NCBI GenBank assembly: GCA_001516045.1
Contig: LOEW01000111.1
Span: 1-47,217, forward strand
Source of the DNA: Desulfosporosinus sp. BRH_c37
GTDB taxonomy: Bacteria > Bacillota > Desulfitobacteriia > Desulfitobacteriales > Desulfitobacteriaceae
Direction of reading: 5' to 3'
DNA length: 47,217 nucleotides
Shown here: in pieces, positions 8,277 to 16,479 of the stretch
How positions within the stretch are numbered: position 1 is the stretch's first letter
How the letters are laid out: each line of letters begins with the position of its first letter
Notes under the pieces: model-generated
The model's database searches: none
Seen by the model: only the letters and a program-made list of their open reading frames with translations
What the model was told of the DNA's origin: nothing
Program-made: the position numbers and the translations under genes

Positions 8277-9275
8277 GTGCTTGATTGTTTGCTAATTCTT
8301 GAACATAACAATGAAGAAATAACCGAGTCCTCCCTGCGCCTTTGCACCCGTCTCCAACGTTTTCCAAAATGGTCGGAGTTACGTACGGCTGTGTTAATCT
8401 TAGGTACCTGCCAGCCGCAGTACCTAAAGACTTTGGGCGATTATGGGATAGGTCAAGTGTATCAGGTGGGCGGCGACGCGTATGGTTTGAAAAACTGGCT
8501 ACAGGTAGTCAGTCATTTTATCATTGAACAAGAGGTGCCCTTAGTTATTTTGCCGGGGACAGTCGCTGGTCACGAGTTAGCCCCAAGCTTAGCAGTTCAA
8601 CTTAATGCTGGGGTGGTAACGGACTGTCTAGAATTAAGCGTTAAAGATGGTCATCTTGAGGCTATCGTACAAGCGTATAACGGACAGTATCAATTAATCA
8701 ACGAATTTATGGGACAGTATAATATTGTCTTGATGGCTGATCTTGATCCAGGTACGCTTGAGCCAATGACTGTTAAAGAATGCGCTCTTACTATACTATC
8801 CATTCCTGATGATGGAGAAGCGGTAACCGTGAATAAGGCTAGGGAAACAGTACAGGTTCTGGAAACGTATTATCTTCCACCCTCTGAATTAGATATTGGT
8901 GAGGCAGAGGTCATTGTGGGGATTGGCCGAGGAGTAGAGACACAGGAAGACTTAGAGCAGGTTCAAAAACTTGCTCTGGCGTTAGGGGCAGCATTGGCAG
9001 GCAGTAGGCCTACAGTAGATGCTGGATTGATTCCATTTGCCAGACAAATTGGGCAAACCGGACGACTTGTCAACCCACAAATTTACCTTTCACTGGGTAT
9101 TTCTGGGGCTGCCCAACATATTAGTGGTGTAGTCCGAGCCAAGATTATTGCTATCAATAATGACCCGCAGGCTCCCATCCTACGTTTGGCTGATTTAGGG
9201 GTTCACGGGGATTGGCGGGAGATAGTGCCACTCCTAACACCACGGATGCAAGAAATCAAGGAGGAGCGGCGATGA
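8277..9275 (+). CDS. etfA: Electron transfer flavoprotein alpha subunit (FixB-like)
   Basis: Binds the ETF FAD and passes electrons to the membrane-associated partner FixC. The C-terminal FAD domain is clear: IVGIGRGV, then GAALAGSRPTVDAGLIP, GQTGRLVNPQIYLSLGISGAAQHISG and a final AIINNDP-like stretch (AINNDPQAPI). The protein is 332 residues, the usual size. The start is GTG 8277 after GGGGGGAGAGG, and the stop overlaps the fixC start (ATGA). The order here is alpha-FixC-FixX-beta, unlike the common fixABCX order. Its place inside the mycofactocin operon argues that this ETF is dedicated to that system. Confidence 0.93.
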   Translation: MLDCLLILEHNNEEITESSLRLCTRLQRFPKWSELRTAVLILGTCQPQYLKTLGDYGIGQVYQVGGDAYGLKNWLQVVSHFIIEQEVPLVILPGTVAGHELAPSLAVQLNAGVVTDCLELSVKDGHLEAIVQAYNGQYQLINEFMGQYNIVLMADLDPGTLEPMTVKECALTILSIPDDGEAVTVNKARETVQVLETYYLPPSELDIGEAEVIVGIGRGVETQEDLEQVQKLALALGAALAGSRPTVDAGLIPFARQIGQTGRLVNPQIYLSLGISGAAQHISGVVRAKIIAINNDPQAPILRLADLGVHGDWREIVPLLTPRMQEIKEERR

Positions 9276-10645
9276 GTAAGCAAATTGCAGTGGGGAACTC
9301 CACTGTTGGTGCCGAACAAATCCGAAGTCCGAAGTCCGAGGTCAGAAGTCAGAATTTTGACGTTATTGTAGTCGGTGCTGGTCCGGCCGGGACAACGGCA
9401 GCCCTGGTGTTAGCCCGTCAGGGAGTTAAAGTACTCTTGATTGAACGGGGAGAGTATCCGGGTTCCAAGAATATGTTTGGCGGTGCCTTATTTGGTCATG
9501 TTTTGGCTGACTTAATTCCTGAATTTTGGCAGAAGGCACACGTCGAACGTTATATCGGACGGAAAATGATTTCCATCTTAACCAAAGATTCAGCAGTTGC
9601 CCTAGACTTAAACAGTGCTGCATTTAAGGAGCCGCCTTATAACGGATTTGTCATCCAACGCTCCCAGTTTGACGGCTGGTATGCGCAAGAGGCTGTTAAA
9701 GCAGGGGCTGTGTTGCTCACCCGAACAACTGTTCTCGATGTATTGCGAGAAGGGAATCAGGTTGTCGGCGTCAAGGTAGATCGCAGCCCTGGTGAACTTA
9801 GGGCCAAGGTGGTAATCGCTGCTGATGGCGCTGTGTCTTTACTAGCTCGTAAGGCGGGAATGCGTCGTGATTTTACAGCTGATCAGTTTTCCTTGGGAGT
9901 TAAAGAAGTGATCCAACTACCGCCGGGGGCTCTAGAGGAACGATTCAACTTGCTCGGTGATGAAGGAGTTTCCAATGAATACCTAGGATTGATGGGTGAG
10001 GGGTTGCATGGGGGGGCTTTCCTCTATAGCAACAAGGAGAGTTTATCACTCGGTGTGGTGGTCCAAGCCCACTCGCTCAAGTCCAAAAAAGCCACGATTT
10101 ATGAAGCCTTAGATCAATTCAAACGCCATCCGGTCGTTGCCCCACTACTAGAGGGTGGCCGGGTGTTGGAATACTCGGCACATTTGATTCCTGAGGCGGG
10201 CATAAAAATGCTTCCGCAGCTCTCCGGCGGGGGACTGTTAGTTGTAGGGGATGCTGCTGGTTTGGTGTTGATGGGTGGAATTTTTTTAGAAGGAGTCAAC
10301 TTAGCTATAGCTTCCGGTCGGGCGGCAGCAGAAACGGTGAGTACGGCTCTGACGAGTGGCAAATTCGATGCTCAGATATTAAAAAGGTATGATAAAGCCT
10401 TAAAGGATAGTTTTGTACTCAAGGATCTTACTCGTTTCCAAACGGCTATGCCCATGTTATTTAATAAAAGGCTCTATGAAGTCTATCCCTCTTTTATTGT
10501 TGGTATGTTGGAAAAGTGGTTTAGAGTAGATGGACAAGGACACCAAAAACTGACAGGAGTAGTAAAAACTATGCTGGATGAGGAGACTGGCCTCTGGCAG
10601 TTAGCCAAGGACGGGCTCCAAGCTGGGAGGGGATTGTTATGGTAG
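9272..10645 (+). CDS. fixC: FixC-like ETF-quinone oxidoreductase, FAD subunit
   Basis: A FAD-dependent dehydrogenase that takes electrons from ETF and gives them, together with FixX, to menaquinone at the membrane. The FAD motif DVIVVGAGPAGTTAALVLARQG starts near residue 30; GGALFGHVL, VVIAADGA and GLLVVGDAAGLV are the other FAD signatures. The start ATG 9272 follows AAGGAGGAGCGGC and overlaps the etfA stop. Residues about 17-28 (IRSPKSEVRSQN) come from a tandem array of GAAGTCC/GAAGTCA units at 9321-9354, so the N-terminal linker appears to be repeat-derived. An apparent upstream extension to 9212 lies inside etfA and is rejected. It overlaps fixX by seven bases. Confidence 0.92.
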   Translation: MSKQIAVGNSTVGAEQIRSPKSEVRSQNFDVIVVGAGPAGTTAALVLARQGVKVLLIERGEYPGSKNMFGGALFGHVLADLIPEFWQKAHVERYIGRKMISILTKDSAVALDLNSAAFKEPPYNGFVIQRSQFDGWYAQEAVKAGAVLLTRTTVLDVLREGNQVVGVKVDRSPGELRAKVVIAADGAVSLLARKAGMRRDFTADQFSLGVKEVIQLPPGALEERFNLLGDEGVSNEYLGLMGEGLHGGAFLYSNKESLSLGVVVQAHSLKSKKATIYEALDQFKRHPVVAPLLEGGRVLEYSAHLIPEAGIKMLPQLSGGGLLVVGDAAGLVLMGGIFLEGVNLAIASGRAAAETVSTALTSGKFDAQILKRYDKALKDSFVLKDLTRFQTAMPMLFNKRLYEVYPSFIVGMLEKWFRVDGQGHQKLTGVVKTMLDEETGLWQLAKDGLQAGRGLLW

Positions 10646-10914
10646 ATGTAGCAGTACGCCTGAAATTAAGCCGCTATATTCTGGATCGTGAAGCGCATAT
10701 TAAGGTGAACTACGAAAAATGCCGCACCTGTCCACATAAGGCCTGTTTGACAGCCTGTCCAGCTCAGTGTTATTTACCCCAAGCTAACCAAGGTGTTGTT
10801 TTTAATTACGAAGCTTGTTTGGAATGTGGCACCTGCTATATTATTTGTGATCAAGAGGCTTTGCAGTGGAACTTTCCGAAAGGCGGCTGTGGTATTAGTT
10901 ACCGTTTCAGTTGA
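10639..10914 (+). CDS. fixX: FixX-like ferredoxin, partner of FixC
   Basis: A 91-residue ferredoxin-like protein of the ETF-quinone oxidoreductase system. Two cysteine groups are visible: CRTCPHKACLTACPAQCY and CLECGTCYIICD. The second gives the C-x2-C-x2-C-x3-C-type arrangement of one 4Fe-4S cluster together with a Cys of the first. The C-terminal YPKGGFGI-like end (FPKGGCGISYRFS) is diagnostic for FixX. It accepts electrons from FixC for transfer to the quinone. It overlaps both neighbours or nearly so, which implies co-translation with fixC and etfB. Confidence 0.92.
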   Translation: MVDVAVRLKLSRYILDREAHIKVNYEKCRTCPHKACLTACPAQCYLPQANQGVVFNYEACLECGTCYIICDQEALQWNFPKGGCGISYRFS

Positions 10915-10928
10915 AGGAGGTTTTGACT

Positions 10929-11810
10929 TTGCATGTCGCAGTGATAATAAGAAATACGGTTGATTGTCTGGTGCCCTTGCCGACAAATGCCTATGGTGAA
11001 AAACCTCTACGCGAAGGTTTAATCAACATAATAAATCCTAGCGATTGGTCCGCTTTTGAACAAGCGGTTGTCCTTAAAAGACAGGGAATGGTAAGACAGA
11101 TCTCTGTTCTTTACTTGGGTGGGTTAGAGGGAGAGGAAACGTTACGGTGGTGTCTAGCTTCTGGGGCCGATGTGGCCCAGCGTTTGTGGGATCCAGCGTT
11201 AGAAGCCGCCGATCAACTGGGAAAGGGCAAAACCATGGCAGCAGCCTTAGAGCGTTTAAACGTGGAGTTGCTTCTTTGTGGAGATGGCTGTTTGGATCAA
11301 CTCAATAGTCTAATGCCGGGGATTGCGGCAGCCGTATTAGGATTTTCCTATGTTACCGAAGTAGAAAAGGTTGAGAAGCTTGGAGCTGGTCAGGCTATTG
11401 TTATTCGTCGGCGAGAAAAAGGTAAAAGAGAAAAGCTTTTAGTCCAGCTACCAGCTCTCATTGCCATTACGGATAAAGGGCATGAATCCTCAGAACGAGC
11501 GGATTTAGCAGATACCCTTGAAGCCTTTACTCAAGAGATACCGTGCTGGGATTTGGAGGATTTGGGGTTAGTTGCGGATACAGTAGGTGGACGAGTTAGC
11601 AAAGTAATTAATCTCCAAATTCAACCGGCTAAACCACACTATACTAGGCCCTTAATACCTAATTCCGAAATATCAGCGGAACAACGTCTGCGCGAGATTT
11701 TATCGGGTGGAATAGTCAGAAAGCAAGGGGAGGTAGTTGCGGGCGAACCGGAAAAGTTAGTAGAAAGAATAATTGAATTTCTGCGTCAGGAACCCGTCAT
11801 GCGTTTATGA
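10929..11810 (+). CDS. etfB: Electron transfer flavoprotein beta subunit (FixA-like)
   Basis: The second ETF subunit; it binds the non-FAD nucleotide or, in bifurcating forms, a second FAD. The start is set at TTG 10929, eight bases after AAGGAGG at 10914-10920. The longer reading from TTG 10911 would place that ribosome site inside the coding region. Visible family traits are HVAVIIRNTVD, INPSDWSAFEQAVVLK and a nucleotide-binding stretch around LLCGDGCLDQLNSLMPGIAAAVLGFSYVTEV. The C-terminus is longer than in short ETF beta chains and has an arm-like tail. It overlaps mftF by four bases. Whether this ETF bifurcates electrons cannot be decided by eye. Confidence 0.88.
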   Translation: MHVAVIIRNTVDCLVPLPTNAYGEKPLREGLINIINPSDWSAFEQAVVLKRQGMVRQISVLYLGGLEGEETLRWCLASGADVAQRLWDPALEAADQLGKGKTMAAALERLNVELLLCGDGCLDQLNSLMPGIAAAVLGFSYVTEVEKVEKLGAGQAIVIRRREKGKREKLLVQLPALIAITDKGHESSERADLADTLEAFTQEIPCWDLEDLGLVADTVGGRVSKVINLQIQPAKPHYTRPLIPNSEISAEQRLREILSGGIVRKQGEVVAGEPEKLVERIIEFLRQEPVMRL

Positions 11811-13363
11811 TACTTTATCACTTGGCCAAGCAGGTCACTTTGCATACGGAGCCTAATGGTGGCAGTTTGTTTATAAGCCATCCGCAACGAATTATTAAAC
11901 TTAGTTCAGGTGGAGTAGTTGCTCTTGGACAACTATGTGGTCAAGATCAAGCCCTTGTGAGTGGAATTGATCCTAGAATTAAAGAGTTTGCGGTTAATTT
12001 GGAAAACCAAGGGGTTATTGTGCGTCAATTTCCCCCGATGAGTGAGGAATTATTACCGTTTGTAAGTATAGTTATCCCGACGTATGACCGACCTCAAAAA
12101 CTAATTAGCTGTCTCAACTCTCTCTTAACACTCGATTACCCTATAGATAAATTAGAGATCATTATCGTCGATGATGCTTCTCCAATAGCCATTGATCTAA
12201 CTAATCTAATCAATCAAACTGATCAAGAATATCTAATCAATCCAACAAGTCAGGCTGATAAAACAGATCAAATAAAGGGCGTGACCGAGATCCGACTAAT
12301 CAGACTGGTCGTAAACAAAGGACCGGGCGAAGCTCGCAATCACGCCGTACAAGCAGCCAGGGGAGAAATAATTGCTTTTCTAGACGATGACTGTCTCGTT
12401 GACAAGGATTGGCTACGCGCCTTAGTTCCTTGTTTTCAGTATCCTGATGTGGCTATTGTCGGGGGATGTGTGGAAGCTGCCGACTTAACCAATTCTTTAG
12501 GCCAATATGAACAAGGTCAATCCCCTCTTTTTATGGGTGAATTCCAACGTAAAGTACGTAAGGGTAGTGCTGTATCCTATCTGCCAACCTGTAATCTCCT
12601 GATCCGAAAAACAAATTTTTTAGCGCTTGGTGGGTTTGATCCGAATTTACGCCTAGGGGAAGATGTCGATCTCTGTTGGCGAGTGTTGGATAGTGGCGCT
12701 AATATTTACTATCTGCCTGCTGGGGTGGTTTATCATGATCACCGGGCGCGTCTGCTTTCTTTCTTAAAAAGGAGATATAACTACGGTCAATCTGAAGCGA
12801 AATTGCAAGGAAAACACCGTCAGGAAAAGCGCCAGCTAAGCTTATTTCCTGGGCACGGTTATCTAATGGCAATTACAATAATAACTACTTTCTTGGCGGG
12901 GTTGCAGTTCGGAACAGTTAAAGGTCTTTTCTTTGGTATTGTTGTCTTATTTTTTTTAGGGTTTTTAAATCTTCTAGGTCAGGTTGCTTTGAGTCGCTAT
13001 CGAACCAAAGCTGCTGGCTATAGCCTGCCTTTCAGTCAGGTGTGGAGGGCAACTAGGCGGGCCCATAATAGTTCTCTCTATATTTATTGCCAACACTTTT
13101 CTCGTTATTATTCAATTGTCCCAACGATCCTCGTTCTCCCGTTCTTTTCCCCGTTATTCTTATTACTTTTATTTATACATTCGTGGCCAGCTGTCGTAGA
13201 TTATACCCTTAAGAGGCCGGCGGTAGCGCCTATCTATTTCATCCTCTATTACTCTTTAGAAAATTACTTTTACCAGGCCGGAGTATTAAACGGTTGTTGG
13301 CAGGAGCATAATTGGCGTCCGTTGGTCATGGATTTAACAAACGTTAAGGGGGTTGGAAGATGA
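11807..13363 (+). CDS. mftF: Mycofactocin glycosyltransferase MftF
   Basis: A membrane-linked family 2 glycosyltransferase that adds glucose units to the mycofactocin core. Residues 1-85 form a diverged PqqD-like/peptide-recognition region. Residues 87 onward are GT-A: VSIVIPTYDRPQKL, IIIVDDASP, FLDDDCLVD (DxD) and GEDVDLCWR (acceptor/base motif). After about residue 345 there are two or three membrane spans (AITIITTFLAGL..., GIVVLFFLGFLNLLG, PTILVLPFFSPLFLLLLF), giving 518 residues in all. Residues about 128-160 are a low-complexity insertion rich in NQTD/TDQ, encoded by AATCAA/GATCAA-like repeats at 12190-12285, placed between the first two GT-A strands. It starts four bases inside etfB and runs up to mftE. 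Confidence 0.9.
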   Translation: MILYHLAKQVTLHTEPNGGSLFISHPQRIIKLSSGGVVALGQLCGQDQALVSGIDPRIKEFAVNLENQGVIVRQFPPMSEELLPFVSIVIPTYDRPQKLISCLNSLLTLDYPIDKLEIIIVDDASPIAIDLTNLINQTDQEYLINPTSQADKTDQIKGVTEIRLIRLVVNKGPGEARNHAVQAARGEIIAFLDDDCLVDKDWLRALVPCFQYPDVAIVGGCVEAADLTNSLGQYEQGQSPLFMGEFQRKVRKGSAVSYLPTCNLLIRKTNFLALGGFDPNLRLGEDVDLCWRVLDSGANIYYLPAGVVYHDHRARLLSFLKRRYNYGQSEAKLQGKHRQEKRQLSLFPGHGYLMAITIITTFLAGLQFGTVKGLFFGIVVLFFLGFLNLLGQVALSRYRTKAAGYSLPFSQVWRATRRAHNSSLYIYCQHFSRYYSIVPTILVLPFFSPLFLLLLFIHSWPAVVDYTLKRPAVAPIYFILYYSLENYFYQAGVLNGCWQEHNWRPLVMDLTNVKGVGR

Positions 13364-13427
13364 AAATGAACACCTTGTCGCTATTCTGAAGAATCTGGCG
13401 GCAGTTGGCAATGGGGAGAGAAAGACC

Positions 13428-14228
13428 ATGAAGATCGGGAGAACACGCCAGAGTTTGCAGCAGTTGGAAACCTGGACTAGTCCTGAAGTCCAAAATCACG
13501 ATCGGGAGGTTCACAAGTTTGTAATTATTCCCTTGGGTTCGTTTGAACAACATGGACCCCATGCCCCACTTGGTACGGATACTTTCATCGGTTGGGAAAT
13601 CTGCCAGCGTTTGGCCAGTAAACTAAACGGTGTTACAGTACCACCGGTTTGGTTTAGTGTGTCCGAAGAACATATGGATTTTGCTGGGACTATTACTATA
13701 AAACCCGAGACTTTTTGTGATTATGTAAGCGATATAATTTTTTCTTTAGCGAGAGGTGGGTTTACCAAAATCCTTGTCCTCAACGGTCATGGCACAAATG
13801 AAACCTATTTCCCACAAATCTACGCTAAGGTGAAGGAAGGGTATAAAGGTGAATTAAACTTGCTTTTGCTGTCTTACTGGACGGCTCTTCCCATCAAGGA
13901 GAGGGAGTACTTGTGCAGCCTGCAATGGGGCCTTCACGCTAATGCCTTTGAAACCTCGGTCATCTTGGCTATTTTTCCTAGCCTAGTTAGAAAAGTAAAA
14001 AACTGCAGCCATTTTCCGGATGTTAGTGGTTTAGATGTGAAAGATCTTGATGCCATACATTTTCGGTCCTTGCTTAAGAACTCAAATGGAGTCTGGGGTG
14101 ATCCCAGTAAGGCCACCCTTAGAAAAGGGCAGACCTTATTAGCCAGTATTGAGGAAACCCTTTCTAGCTACGTTTCGGGGGCATTCCAATTATCCGGGAC
14201 TGTAGTAACAAGCGAGACACCGGATTAA
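13428..14228 (+). CDS. mftE: Mycofactocin maturation peptidase MftE (creatininase family)
   Basis: A metal-dependent creatininase-fold peptidase that releases the modified Val-Tyr dipeptide from processed MftA. The metal site is visible: PLGSFEQHGPHAPLGTDT (Glu, His, Asp), VLNGHGTNE and GLHANAFETS, where HAxxxETS is a family signature. ATG 13428 is chosen because GGGGAG lies about nine bases before it and it leaves only a short N-terminal segment before the conserved LETWTSPEV. An in-frame TTG at 13353 overlapping mftF would add 25 residues. It is the last gene of the mycofactocin operon. No mftD, mftG or mftR homologue is seen in the window. Confidence 0.92.
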   Translation: MKIGRTRQSLQQLETWTSPEVQNHDREVHKFVIIPLGSFEQHGPHAPLGTDTFIGWEICQRLASKLNGVTVPPVWFSVSEEHMDFAGTITIKPETFCDYVSDIIFSLARGGFTKILVLNGHGTNETYFPQIYAKVKEGYKGELNLLLLSYWTALPIKEREYLCSLQWGLHANAFETSVILAIFPSLVRKVKNCSHFPDVSGLDVKDLDAIHFRSLLKNSNGVWGDPSKATLRKGQTLLASIEETLSSYVSGAFQLSGTVVTSETPD

Positions 14229-14612
14229 GGTGGAATACACTCATTTGGCGATCAAACCTACTCGGCTGAAGGCAGCTGTAGAATCACAACGAAGTAGTAA
14301 TGAATCTAATGGAAAACGGATGTAAGGAGGTGATGATTATTGAGAGTAACTATATCCATATGTTTCTGAATATTCAATTAAAATTTGGAGGTGATTGTAT
14401 TAATTTACTAAAAAGAAGGATAAATATGAATTTATACCACGTCATCTTGTTATCTGGCGATTTTAACCACGATTGATTCGAAGTTCAACGATTACAACGG
14501 CTACTCCAATCACTGAAGCGATTTGGCTGCTTTTACCCAAAAGATTTTGGTTATTATTTTTTTAGAAAGATTGTGACAGTTAGGGATAACAAGATTATGG
14601 AGGGATGTTAAG
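14229..14612. other. Gene-free spacer after mftE
   Basis: Two strong ribosome-site-like runs (AAGGAGGTGATG at 14325 and GGAGGTGATTG at 14388) occur without a credible gene behind them. The longest frame, 49 codons from about 14334, has its Shine-Dalgarno too close to the start and no recognisable content. It may be a relic. The ribosome site of the transporter gene is GGAGGG at 14599-14604. No clear terminator was found. Confidence 0.4.
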
Positions 14613-15869
14613 TTGATAAGCATTGAGAAAAAAAGTTTTTTCCGGTATGAGAACTTTATGTTAGTTTTTATGTTTATTGCCTTTGGTTTAGTTTTTATGG
14701 ATCGTTTTGGTCTTGCAATGTTATTTCCGATGATTGCACCTGATCTAAAGTTAAGTGGTGCGCAGATGGGCATGACGATGTCCATCTTATCTCTTAGTTG
14801 GGGTGTTTCAAGCTATCTATTTGCGACTCTTTCCGACATTTTTGGTTCTAAAAAGAAAATCCTTGTTGGCGCAATATTGGTTTTCTCTTTTGCTACTATG
14901 GGAACAGGGCTTGCATCTAGTATTGGTTTATTGTTTTTAATGAGAGCTATTATGGGGGTTGCAGAAGGCCCGGCAATAGTCTTGTCCCAGGTAAGCATGA
15001 TGGCTGCATCAACACCTTCACGAAAGGGATTTAATATCGGTTTTGTGCAAAGTGCTTCACATTTAATGGGAACAGCAGTTGCGGCGGTAATAGTATTAGG
15101 CTCAGCACAACTTTTCGGCTGGCGAGGGGCGTTAAATGTTTTGGCCATCCCCGGAATTATTGTGGGTTTGATACTGATCGTATTTATGAAAGAGCCAATC
15201 ATGGATTCCGCAAGTGGAGCTAAAAAAAAGCCAACAAAAGCGGAATACGCTCAGGTATTTAAAAGTGGTAATTTCTGGCTGTGTGTGACAATGACATTAG
15301 GAATGATGGCATGGTGGCTTACTTCGAATACCTTCTTCGCGCTCTATTTAACTAAATCCAATCACTTTACTCCTCTCCAGTTAGGTACCTTTTTCACTGT
15401 GTACGGGCTTGCTTGTTTCTCTTCAAACATACTGGTGCCTTTCCTTTCCGACAAAATCGGACGTAAACCCGCTTGTATAATGGCCACTTTTTGTTGTGTA
15501 CTTTCTACCATCGTTATGTTGACGGTTCACTCTTTTAACATACTTGTTCCTTTAATGGGAATTATCCTTGTGATTGGTGCAGGCGGTACCCCGGTGTTTG
15601 CAGCAATCATACCTGGCGAGTCAGTTCCGAAAGCATTAGTTGCTACCGCAATGGGTTTCATTATCATGACTGGCGAGCTTGTCGCTGGAACAACGGTTCC
15701 AGTATTAGCTGGTTTCTTTTCGGATAAATATGGCTTAAGCATGACGATGTGGTTTGCTTTTGGCGGAGCAGTATTGCAATTCATACCATCTTTATTTTTG
15801 AAGGAAACATTACCGTCAAAAATTAAGAAAACTCAACAAACAAATCAGGTAGAGTCTGCCAAGGCATAG
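14613..15869 (+). CDS. MFS transporter, probable organic anion permease
   Basis: A 418-residue integral membrane carrier with about 12 hydrophobic spans in two halves. Major facilitator motif A is present in both halves: LSDIFGSKKK after span 2 (near residue 72) and LSDKIGRKPA in the middle. DRFGLAMLFPMIAPDL in span 1 and the RAIMGVAEGP stretch in span 4 recall the anion:cation symporter (ACS) and related sugar-acid carriers. The start is TTG 14613, eight bases after GGAGGG. It stands between the mycofactocin operon and the tungsten oxidoreductase, so it may import a substrate for either. The substrate cannot be told from sequence. Confidence 0.88.
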   Translation: MISIEKKSFFRYENFMLVFMFIAFGLVFMDRFGLAMLFPMIAPDLKLSGAQMGMTMSILSLSWGVSSYLFATLSDIFGSKKKILVGAILVFSFATMGTGLASSIGLLFLMRAIMGVAEGPAIVLSQVSMMAASTPSRKGFNIGFVQSASHLMGTAVAAVIVLGSAQLFGWRGALNVLAIPGIIVGLILIVFMKEPIMDSASGAKKKPTKAEYAQVFKSGNFWLCVTMTLGMMAWWLTSNTFFALYLTKSNHFTPLQLGTFFTVYGLACFSSNILVPFLSDKIGRKPACIMATFCCVLSTIVMLTVHSFNILVPLMGIILVIGAGGTPVFAAIIPGESVPKALVATAMGFIIMTGELVAGTTVPVLAGFFSDKYGLSMTMWFAFGGAVLQFIPSLFLKETLPSKIKKTQQTNQVESAKA

Positions 15870-16375
15870 CTATCTTAGTTCACTGGTTGTGAATATGCAC
15901 TTCTGTATCAAAAATGGCTAAGATGACTGGTAAAGATGCTTTACTTCGGTATTTGTTTTAAGGTAAGAAAATTATTCAATCAACATGAGCAGTTTACTCA
16001 CCACGTAGTATAATTGGTCTTATTTGGAGAAAAGCGTGTCGGTTGCCTTCAGGATGATTCAGTAAAAGGGGAAGGTCCAACAAAATTTGACCTAGCAATG
16101 GAGAGTGGCGGTATGAAAACAAAAAAAACGAGTGATGGAGAAGGCTTTACCCACCGCGAAATGGTTAGCAGCCTCTTCAACACTCGTTGTGAGGTCCAGC
16201 TTAAAGCCCGTAAAGGGATTCAGCAGGTCCAAATCCAGTTTGACATAACTGTGCATAGATTTCAAGGCGTTTGACGAATTTTGGCCGGATGAAATCCGAT
16301 GGACTGGGGTTTGGATCGTAGTTTCCTTGGTATACAATTAACTGCATAGGCCTGATAAATTTACCTTTGAAAATC
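15870..16375. other. Gene-free region, possible relic
   Basis: Short overlapping frames on both strands (16014-16274 plus, 16092-16337 minus) have no ribosome site, no recognisable motif and mutually shadowing content. The stretch may be a degraded mobile element, but no family was identified. No gene is called. Confidence 0.35.
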
Positions 16376-16405
16376 GTTTGGACGACGTGTTTGCGTTGTC
16401 CAAAC
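16376..16405 (+). promoter_or_regulatory. Hairpin in the leader of the aldehyde oxidoreductase gene
   Basis: GTTTGGACGAC (16376-16386) pairs with GTTGTCCAAAC (16395-16405) through eleven positions, one of them G-U, around an eight-base loop. It lies about 75 bases before the GTG start and lacks a T-run, so it is more likely an operator or leader RNA structure than a terminator. Confidence 0.45.
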
Positions 16406-16479
16406 GTAATCCATTAATAAAAATGTTTTGGGCAAGCTAAGTTTTTTTGGACAATCAAAAAGTTTTAGGAGGAATTAGT

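Noticed and set aside
9212..9271. Upstream extension of fixC into etfA
   Set aside because: The frame is open by chance. A strong AAGGAGG and the ATGA overlap place the start at 9272.
10911..10928. etfB start at TTG 10911
   Set aside because: It would put the only good Shine-Dalgarno (10914-10920) inside the coding region; TTG 10929 has ideal spacing.
16014..16337. Two overlapping small ORFs on opposite strands
   Set aside because: Neither has a ribosome site or any recognisable motif and both are probably shadows in a degraded region.
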